In this document: one piece after another, positions 8,751-18,163 of the stretch
Numbering within the stretch: the stretch's first letter is position 1
How the letters are laid out: each line of letters begins with the position of its first letter
From: Mucilaginibacter gracilis
Lineage (GTDB): Bacteria > Bacteroidota > Bacteroidia > Sphingobacteriales > Sphingobacteriaceae
Assembly: GCF_003633615.1 (NCBI RefSeq)
Contig: NZ_RBKU01000001.1
Span: forward strand, 5,270,001-5,334,000
Reading direction: 5' to 3'
DNA length: 64,000 nt
Made by a program: the position numbers and the translations under genes
The notes under the pieces: model-generated
Seen by the model: the letters and a program-made list of their open reading frames with translations, nothing else
Database searches by the model: none
Told to the model about the DNA's origin: nothing

Positions 8751-8821
8751 AGGTCACAGGCGGATTTGAACCGCCGTAGAAGGTTTTGCAGACCTTTGCC
8801 TAACCGCTCGGCCATGTGACC
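8751..8821 (-). tRNA. tRNA-Cys (GCA)
   Basis: A 71-base cloverleaf on the minus strand. The acceptor stem GGTCACA (8821-8815) pairs with TGTGACC (8758-8752). The T-arm is GGCGG / CCGCC around TTCAAAT. The anticodon loop is CTGCAAA, giving GCA. The discriminator is U, as expected for tRNA-Cys. The 3' CCA is not encoded. Confidence 0.95.
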
Positions 8822-8884
8822 ATTAAAAAAACAATACTCAAATTACCAATGGTAAAGTGGTGCCATCTCAACAATACCGTAAAC

Positions 8885-9523
8885 CTAAGCCGATTTACGA
8901 TCGTTACTGTAATTTGCGGCCTCGTAAACAGATGTTAAAACATCATTTGTTGAAAAACTCTCTACCAGATCAAGATCAAGGTGATGGTAAACCACTTGCT
9001 TTAACGGGTTAATTACGTAAGTGGCCAATAAAGGCACGTTTTCGTCAACACCCGAAAATAAAGTCCACACAGGGCTATCCTCATTATACACCCTAAAGTG
9101 TTGGGCAATCTCATTTTTGGGGTCAAAGTAAAACGTTAACGACAGGTTATGCTCCCAGGCCAATTTATTTAAAAGCGATTCTTTTTGAGGACTAATAACA
9201 ACCAGGTTACCGCCAATTGCTTTTACTTCGTTATTTAATTCGTTTAGGCGTAAAAGCTGCTCGATGGCCAGTTGCCCCCAATGCTGCGAGTAAAAGGCAA
9301 TAACAACAGGTTTAGTTTTAAGTTTAGCAAAAGGGATGAGCGCGTGCGAATCTGCCCCGTTGGTAAATTGATGCCACCGGCCAAAATCTTTTGAAAATGC
9401 AAAATCGGGAACAATATTACCTGCTTTTACCGGTACAAGCGGTTTAAAGGGTTTAAATACGAAATCGTTTTCGAGCAAAATTTCGAGCGAATCAAAATAT
9501 GGGTATTTAGTTTTAGATGACAT
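8885..9523 (-). CDS. Cysteine-free AhpC/TSA-fold (peroxiredoxin-like) protein
   Basis: A 212-residue cytoplasmic protein with the thioredoxin-fold layout of the AhpC/TSA group: VPDFAF near residue 38, then the strand PVVIAFYSQHWG, where peroxiredoxins and ResA-type proteins carry their catalytic cysteine(s). Here that motif is YSQHWGQ, and the whole protein has no cysteine at all. It therefore cannot act as a thiol peroxidase or disulfide reductase by the known mechanisms. Related 'peroxiredoxin-like family' proteins exist, but its role is unknown. It lies next to tRNA-Cys and is monocistronic. Confidence 0.7.
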   Translation of the reverse strand: MSSKTKYPYFDSLEILLENDFVFKPFKPLVPVKAGNIVPDFAFSKDFGRWHQFTNGADSHALIPFAKLKTKPVVIAFYSQHWGQLAIEQLLRLNELNNEVKAIGGNLVVISPQKESLLNKLAWEHNLSLTFYFDPKNEIAQHFRVYNEDSPVWTLFSGVDENVPLLATYVINPLKQVVYHHLDLDLVESFSTNDVLTSVYEAANYSNDRKSA

Positions 9524-10019
9524 TTTGGATAATTAAAAATTTACAATAATTGATTAATAGCGATATTAGAATTAAGCACCACATACAGCTAGCCGTAATA
9601 CTACTTTGTAATATTCACTTTGCCAATACGGATAGTTTGTTAGAAATTTATAAAATGGGTACATGTAACTTTTTGTTAGTGAAACAGAAAACAAGCGACG
9701 GGTGAAACTCAACAGCAACACATATATCCCCCGTTTCCGGGTGATTTATAAATTGTATTTGTTATTCGCTTAAACATGATGTTACAAATATAATATATAT
9801 TCTATAAAATAGGTAGACTTTATAGTTTTTATTTAAAATATTTTTTCAGCTTTTTCTTTTCAACCAAAAAAACCATCCAACAGGATAGTTTTTTTGCCTG
9901 TTATATAAATGGTACTCAATGATAAAATGCGTTTTGTGCTGGTTCTAATCAAGTAAAATTTCGTTTTGAGGCTATTTTTTTTTACTTTCGCCGCCCCTCA
10001 AATTTAACGTTTGCGCACA
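9524..10019. other. Intergenic region with an internal terminator-like hairpin
   Basis: An AT-rich gap between divergent genes. I see no protein gene. A U-flanked hairpin at 9866-9895 is described separately; no gene ends near it. TACTTTCG at 9983-9990 resembles a -7 box (one mismatch to TAnnTTTG) for the Hsp70-like gene. Confidence 0.5.
9866..9895. terminator. Terminator-like hairpin without an obvious gene
   Basis: A run of A and CCATCC (9866-9878), a loop AACA and GGATAG followed by a T run (9883-9895) form a 13-position stem with one C/A mismatch, ending in poly-U on either strand. No annotated gene ends here, so it may close a small RNA from either side or act as a leader attenuator for one of the divergent genes. 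Confidence 0.45.
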
Positions 10020-11294
10020 ATGGCTAATAACAGGTTTTTATACGGTATTGATTTTGGAACAACTAACTCGGCCCTCGCTATTTTTGACGAGGAAACTAAA
10101 GAGATTCACAGCACCATCATCATCCCTTCGCTTATCTATTTCTTCCACCAATTTGACGCCAAAAGCGAAAAAAATTATGTTGTAGGCGAAGAGGCCATTG
10201 CGGCATACCTTAACGATGGTATGAAAGGCCGCTTTATCAAATCAATAAAACAAATATTATCGCGCACCAGCTTTACCGAAACCCGTATACACAACAAGCG
10301 CTACAACGCTGCAGACCTGGTGGCCCTCATTTTAAAAGAACTGAAAGAGCGGGCAGATATATTAACGGGTGAAGACTGCCGCAAAGCAGTTATTGGCCGC
10401 CCGGTTTTTTTTGATGACGACAATGTGCAAAAAGATACCCTGGCACAAACCCGCCTTAATAAAGCGGCGGCTATTGCGGGTTTCGAAAACGTGCGCTTCC
10501 AGTTTGAGCCTATTGGCGCGGCCTTTGCCTACGAAAAAAGCCTGGCTAAAAAAGAAAACGTATTGGTAGCCGATTTGGGCGGAGGCACAACAGATTTTAC
10601 TTACCTGGTGTTAGACCCGGAAAAAGTAGGTAGTAAAGACCGTAAAAATGATATGATGGCCAATGGCGGCATTTATATAGGTGGAGATAGTTTTGACTCG
10701 GCTTTTATGTGGGAAAAAGGAACACCCTATTTTGGCAAACACACCCAGTATGAAGCAACTCCCGGCAAGGTGCTTACGGTACCCAAATCGCTTTTTGCCA
10801 ACATTTGTTCGTGGGAACAAATGAATTTTTTTAACGGGCTGCGCATCCAGAAAGATATTGAAGATTACTATTATTTTTCGGGCAATAACAGGCTCTTTAA
10901 AAACCTCATTACGCTTATCGAAAATAACCTGGGCTATTCGGTTTTTCAATCTATCGAAAAAGCTAAAATAACACTATCAAACGCAGTTACTGCCAATTTT
11001 AGCTACCATAACATGGGGGTTGAAATTGAGGAAGAAATACCCCTTGATGTTTACGAGCAAATTATTGCTAAAGACGTTGACCGCATTGCCAACTATTTAG
11101 ATGATTTTATGCTGCAAAACAACATTGATGCCAAAAACATAGATAGCCTTTTTTTAACAGGCGGCACATCTATGGTAGGTAGCATTCAAAAACTATTTAA
11201 AAACAGGTTTCCGCATGTGAGCCTCAATTCGGGCGATAATTTCAAAAGCGTAGCCAAAGGGCTGGCCTACAGCAGCTATTTATTTGAAGACTAA
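10020..11294 (+). CDS. Hsp70-family (YegD/DnaK-like) ATPase, nucleotide-binding domain only
   Basis: A 424-residue protein of the actin/Hsp70 ATPase fold. Phosphate-1 motif is YGIDFGTTNSAL at the N-terminus, phosphate-2 is VLVADLGGGTTDF near residue 185, and the adenosine motif is LFLTGGTSMVGSIQ near 382. It ends just after the nucleotide-binding domain, so the DnaK substrate-binding and lid domains are absent, as in YegD-type proteins. I start it at ATG 10020 (MANNRF) instead of the TTG at 10011 because the ATG yields the usual short lead into the first motif. Client and partners are unknown. Confidence 0.85.
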   Translation: MANNRFLYGIDFGTTNSALAIFDEETKEIHSTIIIPSLIYFFHQFDAKSEKNYVVGEEAIAAYLNDGMKGRFIKSIKQILSRTSFTETRIHNKRYNAADLVALILKELKERADILTGEDCRKAVIGRPVFFDDDNVQKDTLAQTRLNKAAAIAGFENVRFQFEPIGAAFAYEKSLAKKENVLVADLGGGTTDFTYLVLDPEKVGSKDRKNDMMANGGIYIGGDSFDSAFMWEKGTPYFGKHTQYEATPGKVLTVPKSLFANICSWEQMNFFNGLRIQKDIEDYYYFSGNNRLFKNLITLIENNLGYSVFQSIEKAKITLSNAVTANFSYHNMGVEIEEEIPLDVYEQIIAKDVDRIANYLDDFMLQNNIDAKNIDSLFLTGGTSMVGSIQKLFKNRFPHVSLNSGDNFKSVAKGLAYSSYLFED

Positions 11295-11409
11295 AAGTTG
11301 GCACCGGGGCTTACGTAAAAACCAAACCTTTTACGCCTGGCAATTACCCGCCCCCGCCAACGTTGATAAATGATATAGGATAAACAAGGGTGGTAAAGCC
11401 ACTATTTTT

Positions 11410-11417
11410 TACTTTTG
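11410..11417 (+). promoter_or_regulatory. TAnnTTTG -7 box just upstream of the 73-residue gene
   Basis: TACTTTTG fits the -7 consensus exactly and ends 4 bases before ATG 11422. With the usual spacing, transcription would start at or within a few bases of the start codon, suggesting a leaderless or nearly leaderless mRNA. The flanking CTATTTTTT and GCTGC also occur near the Hsp70-like gene start. Confidence 0.4.
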
Positions 11418-11421
11418 CTGC

Positions 11422-11643
11422 ATGACTGATACCGAACTGATTGCTTATTTTGAAAATGCCACCCTCCCCGAAATGTTAAGGGTAGACCGTGCCACCAAAC
11501 AGTACGAATTACCCCGCTACGCTAAACAGCATATTGACCTGCTTAAACAAAACCCCGACGATAAAAATGCCCGCTTTTGGTTATTAAGGATAAAAAAAGC
11601 ATTGGATAAACCTTTTAGCGGCCAGGAGGTACCCCGTTTTTAA
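11422..11643 (+). CDS. Small conserved-type protein, function unknown
   Basis: A 73-residue, probably cytoplasmic and largely helical protein without signal peptide. It begins TDTELIAYFENATLPEMLRV and holds a charged helix-rich core with KQNPDDKNARFWLLRIKKAL near the end. It resembles short Bacteroidota proteins of the DUF6965 type from memory, which I could not check. It has its own -7 box and stands alone downstream of the Hsp70-like gene. Codon use looks like its neighbours, so I take it as real. Confidence 0.65.
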   Translation: MTDTELIAYFENATLPEMLRVDRATKQYELPRYAKQHIDLLKQNPDDKNARFWLLRIKKALDKPFSGQEVPRF

Positions 11644-11670
11644 ATTGTTGCCTGTGAAGCCTAAGCTGCT

Positions 11671-13941
11671 TTACCTTTTCAATAGTTCAAATTCATCAAC
11701 CAACCTGATATCGTCCGACGCACTGCCTATCATCACGCCAAACATACCGGGCTCGGTAACCCATTGCATTTGTTGGTTGTAGAGTGATAGCTTTTGCTTG
11801 TTGATAACAAAAGTTATTGTTTTACTTTCCGAAGGCATGAGTTTAATTTTACAAAAGTCTTTTAGCTCCTTAACGGGCCTTGTTACACTGGCTACCCGGT
11901 TACGAAGGTATAGCTGCGCAACTTCTTCTCCTGCATAATTACCGGTATTGGTTACCGTAAACGACGCAATTATTGATTGCAAATTATTGATAGCCTTTGC
12001 ACTTAATTTTAAGTTACTGTATTTAAAGGTTGTGTAACTCAAGCCGTAGCCGAAAGCAAATTTCGGCGTGTTTGATACATCCAAATAAGCCGATTTGTAA
12101 GCACGGTCATTATCGTTTATCAATGGTCGGCCTGTATTTTTAGTGGCGTAATAAATCGGGATCTGCCCTTCAGACTGTGGGAAAGTTATCGGCAATTTGC
12201 CAGAAGGGTTATAGTCACCAAATAAAACATCGGCCATAGCGTTACCTGCTTCAACGCCCAGCCACCAGGTATATAGTATAGCGGGCACACAATCGGCAGT
12301 TTGGTTAAATATCAGCGGCCTACCTCCCATTACCAATACCACAACAGGTTTGCCGGTAGCTTGTATGGCTTTAACCAGTTCTTCCTGCACGCCGGGTATA
12401 TGAATGTTTGACCGGCTCTTGGCCTCTCCGCTCATATCATAGCTTTCGCCGATGGCCATAATAACCACATCGGCATTTTTAGCGGTGGCTATGGCTTCAG
12501 CAAAATCAACCTTCGATGTATCGTTAATATTGCAGCCTTTTGCAAATAGCAATTTAGTTTGGCCGCCAAGTTTATTTTGTACACCCTCAAAAAGCGAAAC
12601 CGGTTCGGTTTCATGGGCAACTCCCCAGGGTAGTGCCCAAAAGCCGTTCATATCTTTTTTTGCTTTTACCAGCGGACCAATTAAAGCTATAGTTTTTAAG
12701 TTTTTTGCAAGCGGCAATAAGCTACCTTCGTTTTTTAACAATACCATACTTTTTTGCGCAACTGCCCTGGCCGCATTGCGGATAGACGGCGAATTAACTA
12801 TAGCCGCTTCCCGTTGTTGGTTACAAAAACGAAAAGGATCGGCAAACAAACCCAACTCAAACTTTTTAGTTAAAATTCGTTTCACCGCATCGTTTACCGT
12901 TGCTATTGATACCCTGCCGCTTTTAACCAGTATTGGCAGATTGTTGATATAACTGCGGCCCTCCATATCCATATCGCTGCCGGCGTTTAAAGCAACCCGT
13001 GCAGCTTCGCTGTTATTTTTAACAAAGCCATGGTTTACCATTTCGGGTATCGAGCCCCAATCGCTCACCACAAAACCGCCAAAACCCCACTTTCCCTTCA
13101 ATATATTGCGCTGCAGGTATGAATTACCTGTGGCCGGTATGCCGTTCAGCTCGTTAAAACTATTCATAAAAGTTGCAGCCCCGGCGTCAACTGCCGCCTT
13201 AAACGGTGGCAGGTAAACTTCCCAAAGTGTTCTGTCGCTCATATCAACCGCATTGTAATCGCGGCCAGCTATGGCTGCACCATAAGCTGCAAAGTGTTTT
13301 GCACAAGCCATAACGGCATCAAGGCTGCCCAGGCCGTTACCCTGAAAACCTTTAACCCGCGCAATAGCTATTCGCGACCCTAAGTATGGGTCTTCGCCTG
13401 CGCCTTCCATTACCCTGCCCCAGCGGGGGTCGCGGCTAATGTCTACCATTGGTGCAAACGCCCATTGTATTCCGGATGCTGCTGCTTCGGTAGCTGCAAG
13501 CCTTGCCGAGAAGCCTATTGCATCCATATCCCAGCTCGCGGCTTCGGCCAGTGGTATAGGAAAAGTAATCCGGTAGCCGTGAATTACATCTTCGCCAAAT
13601 AGCAGCGGTATTTTTAAGCGCGACTGCATGGCGGCTTGTTGATAAATACGGGTATCGGCAACGCCGTTTACCTTCAAAATAGAGCCTACTCTGCCTTGTT
13701 TAATTTCGTCAATCATGTTACCGGTGCTGCTAATGGGCCCGGTGGCATTTTTATAACTGGCATATTGGTTTAACTGCCCAATTTTCTCTTCCAACGTCAT
13801 TTTAGCTAAAAGTTTGTTAACTTTTTGTTGAATAGCAATTTTAGCCTCGGATTTAAATGTTTGAGCGTTTAAGCCGGTTACATAAGCAAGTAAAATAAGC
13901 AGCAGGAAACATTTGCGATAATTGGAACGAAATAGCAGCAT
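11671..13941 (-). CDS. GH3 beta-glucosidase (BglX-like)
   Basis: A 756-residue secreted or periplasmic exo-beta-glucosidase of family GH3. After a signal peptide (about 1-26) comes the (beta/alpha)8 domain with KHFAAYG and the catalytic nucleophile Asp in VVSDWGS near residue 295. An alpha/beta sandwich domain follows with the usual Glu-bearing region (MAIGESYDMSGEAKSRS), then a C-terminal fibronectin-like domain. It would release glucose from oligosaccharides made by the GH16 enzyme encoded just upstream. It is the last gene of the SusC-to-GH3 run, a common order in beta-1,3-glucan loci. Length is normal. Confidence 0.93.
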   Translation of the reverse strand: MLLFRSNYRKCFLLLILLAYVTGLNAQTFKSEAKIAIQQKVNKLLAKMTLEEKIGQLNQYASYKNATGPISSTGNMIDEIKQGRVGSILKVNGVADTRIYQQAAMQSRLKIPLLFGEDVIHGYRITFPIPLAEAASWDMDAIGFSARLAATEAAASGIQWAFAPMVDISRDPRWGRVMEGAGEDPYLGSRIAIARVKGFQGNGLGSLDAVMACAKHFAAYGAAIAGRDYNAVDMSDRTLWEVYLPPFKAAVDAGAATFMNSFNELNGIPATGNSYLQRNILKGKWGFGGFVVSDWGSIPEMVNHGFVKNNSEAARVALNAGSDMDMEGRSYINNLPILVKSGRVSIATVNDAVKRILTKKFELGLFADPFRFCNQQREAAIVNSPSIRNAARAVAQKSMVLLKNEGSLLPLAKNLKTIALIGPLVKAKKDMNGFWALPWGVAHETEPVSLFEGVQNKLGGQTKLLFAKGCNINDTSKVDFAEAIATAKNADVVIMAIGESYDMSGEAKSRSNIHIPGVQEELVKAIQATGKPVVVLVMGGRPLIFNQTADCVPAILYTWWLGVEAGNAMADVLFGDYNPSGKLPITFPQSEGQIPIYYATKNTGRPLINDNDRAYKSAYLDVSNTPKFAFGYGLSYTTFKYSNLKLSAKAINNLQSIIASFTVTNTGNYAGEEVAQLYLRNRVASVTRPVKELKDFCKIKLMPSESKTITFVINKQKLSLYNQQMQWVTEPGMFGVMIGSASDDIRLVDEFELLKR

Positions 13942-14017
13942 CGTAATTTGTTTAAAAACCTGCCCCGGCGCAAAAGCCGGAGCAGGAAAAAAAGGGGTCA
14001 GTTAAAAAAAGATAGAT

Positions 14018-15043
14018 TTATTGGTAAACTCTAATATAGTCAACCTGCATGGTGGCGCTGGTTATGGCAGGGTCAACAGAGCCGCCAAAAGTGCCACCCA
14101 TAGCCACGTTTAAAATAACAAAGAAATCGTGATTGAAGGGAATGCTGCTTGAGTTGGCAACTGTTTGAAACAAATTACCATCAACATAAATTTTTATTGC
14201 CGAAGGCGACCAATCGAGCGAGTAAATATGGAAACTGGTGGTTGCATTGGCAATTATGGTTGTATTACCGTTACCGTTAGCACCCGAGTGGCCGGGATAA
14301 TGAAGAGTGCCATAAATTTTATTGGAATTGCTGCCGTTTTGCTCCATAATGTCTATTTCGCCACAGGCAGGCCAGATCATGGTATCAACATTACTGCCAA
14401 GCATCCATAATGCCGGCCAAGGGCCCTGGCCCGATGGTAACTGCGCACGAATATCAACATGACCATACGTGAACGCGAATTTATTTTTTGAAAGCAGCCT
14501 GGCCGAAGTATAGGAGCTGCCGTTATAACTTTCTTTTAAAACCGTAATTTTAAGTACTCCGTTTTGTACAACAGCGTTTTGGCTACGGTTTGTATAATAT
14601 TCCTGTTCGGAGTTGCCCCAGCCGCCACCGCCTAAGTCATAACCCCATTTATTGGGATCGGGTGCGCCATCGGTATTAAATTCGTCCGACCAGATCAAAT
14701 TCCGTTTAATGCCAACGGCTATGGTGGTATTGGCAGAAGCAGTTTGCCCCGACGAACTTTTGGCTACCACATTAATAGTATAATTACCCGTTGCCGAATA
14801 TTTATAAGTAAGCAAGCCCGTTGCCGAAGTTTGTATAACCCCGTTGCCCAAATCAATATCGTAAGTAACGGCATTGCTTGCGCTGGCGGTAATGTTAACA
14901 TTGCCGCTGCTATCGGGCACGGCGGTAGCACTTACCGTAAGGTTTGTTGGAGGCAAATCGGTACTGCCGGCGCTTTGGCCGCCTTTGCTACAGGCTATTA
15001 AAAAAAAACTGAGGATGATACATCCGTTCAAAAATATTTTCAT
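14018..15043 (-). CDS. GH16 endo-beta-glucanase lipoprotein with PKD domain
   Basis: A 341-residue lipoprotein: signal peptide ending FFLIACSKGG, a PKD-like Ig domain (about 25-112), then a GH16 catalytic domain. The active-site motif EIDIME near residue 228 matches the GH16 ExDxxE signature, with the first Glu as nucleophile and the last as acid/base. It would cut beta-1,3- or mixed-linkage beta-glucan at the cell surface. I use ATG 15043 because the upstream in-frame extension lacks a signal peptide and overlaps the preceding gene. Its PKD domain resembles those of the two upstream lipoproteins. Confidence 0.92.
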   Translation of the reverse strand: MKIFLNGCIILSFFLIACSKGGQSAGSTDLPPTNLTVSATAVPDSSGNVNITASASNAVTYDIDLGNGVIQTSATGLLTYKYSATGNYTINVVAKSSSGQTASANTTIAVGIKRNLIWSDEFNTDGAPDPNKWGYDLGGGGWGNSEQEYYTNRSQNAVVQNGVLKITVLKESYNGSSYTSARLLSKNKFAFTYGHVDIRAQLPSGQGPWPALWMLGSNVDTMIWPACGEIDIMEQNGSNSNKIYGTLHYPGHSGANGNGNTTIIANATTSFHIYSLDWSPSAIKIYVDGNLFQTVANSSSIPFNHDFFVILNVAMGGTFGGSVDPAITSATMQVDYIRVYQ

Positions 15044-15111
15044 GGTTAAGTTTGTATTAGGTATGCAAACCCGGCAATAAATAAAGTTTACCGCCGGGTT
15101 AAGTGTTATTA

Positions 15112-16011
15112 TTATTTGGCTCTTAAAATTTGGTACCATGCATTTCCGTCGATACCAATACTACGCAGCACCATAACGGTAGCACTAAGCGAAATAATTT
15201 CGTAAGTAGTGCCGCCTGTTCCAAAATTTACAAGGCCAAAACCAGGTACCGCAAATTGCACCCCGGTTGAATTGCTTGCGCTGGAACCGCTGTTAGCTGC
15301 CGAGAAACCAAGGGTTTTAGCTCCGCCAATATTAATTGCATAACAACCATCGCCGCCTGCCTGGCCATAAAAACCAGTTGCTGCACCAATAATAAATGAC
15401 GAACCCAAATTATTGTCGTTCATGGTGATAGAGTTGGCGCTGGCCTGGGTAAATGTAATGGTACCGGCGTAGGCACAAGCAGTAGCCGATTTTTCGTTAG
15501 GGGCAGCTTTGTAATAGTCGGGGCTAAAGGTGGCTGCCGGGCCAACACCAAAATGCCCTAAGGTATCTTTAGCAACAGCCCAGTTTTTTGACGAACCATT
15601 GGTTAACAAGCTTACAATGTTTGCCGGTATTTGGTACTTATACAAAATTTTAATTTGCTTGCTTAACGTTGAAACCGAGCCGCCCGTACCAATAGCATTT
15701 ACTGTAATTGTATAGGTATTGGTATCCAGTTTGGTATACTTATAGGTACAAGTACCGGTTGGGGCAAGTACCGAATCGCCGGTGCCGAAATATATTTTAT
15801 AACTCAGGGCATTGTTGGCACTTGCCTTTATGGTAATATTTCCCGATCCATCGCCGGTTGGTGTAGCCGCTGTGGCTCCCTGTATGGTAGCAGTAAGGGC
15901 AATATTATCCGGCGTAATAATTTTCCCGAAAGAATAGTCGGTTTTTTTACAGGCGGCAATAAAGGCTGCAATCGCTAACAGCAATAAAAGGTAATTAATT
16001 TGTTTTTTCAT
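15112..16011 (-). CDS. Surface glycan-binding-type lipoprotein with PKD domain
   Basis: A 299-residue lipoprotein with a signal peptide ending IAAFIAACKK. A PKD-like domain covers about residues 38-125. The C-terminal domain (about 130-299) is rich in Gly, Ser, Thr and aromatic residues, starting near NGSSKNWAVAKD, a form common in proteins beside GH16 genes. It lies between the larger surface lipoprotein and the GH16 gene. I infer a glycan-binding role on the cell surface, equivalent to SusE/SusF; no catalytic motif was seen. The family of the C-terminal domain was not recognised with certainty. Confidence 0.75.
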   Translation of the reverse strand: MKKQINYLLLLLAIAAFIAACKKTDYSFGKIITPDNIALTATIQGATAATPTGDGSGNITIKASANNALSYKIYFGTGDSVLAPTGTCTYKYTKLDTNTYTITVNAIGTGGSVSTLSKQIKILYKYQIPANIVSLLTNGSSKNWAVAKDTLGHFGVGPAATFSPDYYKAAPNEKSATACAYAGTITFTQASANSITMNDNNLGSSFIIGAATGFYGQAGGDGCYAINIGGAKTLGFSAANSGSSASNSTGVQFAVPGFGLVNFGTGGTTYEIISLSATVMVLRSIGIDGNAWYQILRAK

Positions 16012-16030
16012 GTCTTAAATATTTATCGGT

Positions 16031-18142
16031 CTATAAAAACATCATGTTATCCCAATAGAAAACTGCCCCGGTGCCACTGTTGTTAAAATCGAAAAATATG
16101 GATGCCATATCGTAATGATAACCCATATTAAGCGTAGCAGTGCCGTTGGCCTGGTTACTAAAGTTAAAGGTTAAGGTTTCCCATTGGCCCGCAACGGTTG
16201 TTAAAGCTTCGGTTTCTACCGATTTGGTATTGTCGGTATGGTCTTCCACCTTCAGCCTGATGTGTAGGCCTGCGGCTGGCGAGTAAACCTTAACACTCAT
16301 GCTGGTATGCCCTGCACTAAAAGGCAATAATGATGAAAAACCTAACCCGTTGCCAACCGTGGTACCTGCCCATGTTTGTGCGCCCGATGTTTTGATGGTT
16401 TTTATAACATGGTTGCTGCTATTTGCAGGATCAACAACCAGTGCCGAGCTGTTGCCGCCAAAATCGGTTACGGTGTAGTCAACTGTGGGGTCGTCAAAAG
16501 TTACGGGTACGCTAACCTGGGCCAATCCGGCGGCTGCCATTTTTAGGTTGTCGAAATAAAATGTCGAGCCGGTACCTGCATTTCCAAAATCAAAAAACAG
16601 GGATGCCTTATCGTATTTATTTGCCGCACTCCATGCCGATGTGCCCGAAGCTGGCTGGCTCAAATCGAATGTTAAAGTTTCCCATTGGTTTGCAAGGGTG
16701 GTTTTCACATCCGTTTCAACAGATTTTGTACCATCGTTATGGTCTTCAACTTTTAACTTAACATCTAAACCCGCCGCAGGCGAATAAACCATTACCGTCA
16801 TTTTAAGCGATGAGGCTGTTAGTGGTATTACTTGCGAGAAGCCCGTTGCTGTACCAACGGTTGTACCCGCCCATACCTGCGCACCTGTTGTTTTTACAGC
16901 CTTCATAACGTGATTGCTGCTGTTGGCTGGGTCGGTTGCAAACGAGGAAACGTTACCGCCAAAATCGGTCATGGTATAGTCTGTCGTGGTCGATTCAAAA
17001 CTAACCGGCAGGTTAATTTGTGTAAGGGCAACGGGCATCATCATCAAATTATCGAAGTAGAAGGTTGATCCTGTTCCGTTATTACCGAAATCGAAAAAGA
17101 TAGATGCCAAATCGTAAGTATTTGCCGAACTGTATGCCGGTGTTCCGGTTGCCTGTTTGCTAAAATCAAACGTAAGGGTTTCCCATTGCCTGCTTAATGT
17201 TGTTTTCACATCAGTTTCTACAGATAAACCGGTGTTTGGGTTGGTATGGTTATCCAGCTTTAACTTTACATCAAGCCCGGCCGCAGGCGAATAAACCATA
17301 ACCGTCATTTTTAACGAGTTTGGTGTTAACGGCACCGGCAATGCAAAGCCGTTACCCAGCGTTGTACCTGCATAGGTTTGAGCACCTGCGGTTTTAATGG
17401 CTTTCATTACATGGTTACTGCTATTAACAGGATCGACACTTAATGACGACACATTGCCACCAAAATCAACAGTTGTATAATCTACCGATGCATCGTCAAA
17501 AGTTACAGGGAGGCTAATTTGTTTACCAACCTTAACGGTATCTAATATCTGGGTAGTTTTAGATCCGCCGCTGAGCGCAATAACGGTAATTACGTAAGTG
17601 CCGGCATTTAAATACGTGTGGTTTATTGTTGTACCAGGTAATACCGAAGTAAAAGGCACCGGCTTAAATGTAGTAGAATCGCCGTAGTAAACCTTAAAAA
17701 AGGTAGCGTATTTGGCTGTTGCCGAAAGGCTTACCGTTAAATTGGTTTTACTGAGGCTCACTGCCATATTTTGCGGTGCAGCAAACGATACCACAAGCGG
17801 CTGGGTTATAGTTGCCACGCCCCCTTTAATATCGTGGGCAACAATTTTAACCTGATAGTTACCCTCGGCATAAGTATGATCGATACTTTTGCCCGATGCT
17901 ATACTGCTTGGGTTGGCTGTAGCATCGCCAAAATAAACATCATAAGTAACTGCCGCGCTGCCATTTGGCGTAATGGTTACCAACCCTGTATTATCATGCG
18001 TGATGTTAAACATTACCGAAAGATTGCTGGCACTAGCAGCACCCGATACAAATGAAGTATCGGTAAATTGATTGTCTTTTTTACACCCCAGGGCCATACA
18101 AAGCGGCAGGATAAGGAGTAATAGCCGTTTAAAAAGTTTCAT
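16031..18142 (-). CDS. Surface lipoprotein with two PKD and three tandem binding-module repeats
   Basis: A 703-residue lipoprotein (signal ending CMALGCKK). Two PKD-like domains span about residues 30-208. Three tandem copies of a 160-170 residue module follow at about 209-374, 375-540 and 541-703. Each copy has the pattern VDYT-x-x-DFGGN, SSNHV, GAQ-x-WAGTT, VYSPAAGL, QWETLTF and FFDF ending in FYFDN, which looks like a carbohydrate-binding beta-sandwich. The repeats are similar at DNA level (17518-17021, 17020-16523, 16522-16034). It follows SusD and probably captures beta-glucan chains with high avidity. No catalytic residues were seen. Confidence 0.85.
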   Translation of the reverse strand: MKLFKRLLLLILPLCMALGCKKDNQFTDTSFVSGAASASNLSVMFNITHDNTGLVTITPNGSAAVTYDVYFGDATANPSSIASGKSIDHTYAEGNYQVKIVAHDIKGGVATITQPLVVSFAAPQNMAVSLSKTNLTVSLSATAKYATFFKVYYGDSTTFKPVPFTSVLPGTTINHTYLNAGTYVITVIALSGGSKTTQILDTVKVGKQISLPVTFDDASVDYTTVDFGGNVSSLSVDPVNSSNHVMKAIKTAGAQTYAGTTLGNGFALPVPLTPNSLKMTVMVYSPAAGLDVKLKLDNHTNPNTGLSVETDVKTTLSRQWETLTFDFSKQATGTPAYSSANTYDLASIFFDFGNNGTGSTFYFDNLMMMPVALTQINLPVSFESTTTDYTMTDFGGNVSSFATDPANSSNHVMKAVKTTGAQVWAGTTVGTATGFSQVIPLTASSLKMTVMVYSPAAGLDVKLKVEDHNDGTKSVETDVKTTLANQWETLTFDLSQPASGTSAWSAANKYDKASLFFDFGNAGTGSTFYFDNLKMAAAGLAQVSVPVTFDDPTVDYTVTDFGGNSSALVVDPANSSNHVIKTIKTSGAQTWAGTTVGNGLGFSSLLPFSAGHTSMSVKVYSPAAGLHIRLKVEDHTDNTKSVETEALTTVAGQWETLTFNFSNQANGTATLNMGYHYDMASIFFDFNNSGTGAVFYWDNMMFL

Positions 18143-18163
18143 AATACTTTATTTAATTTGAGA

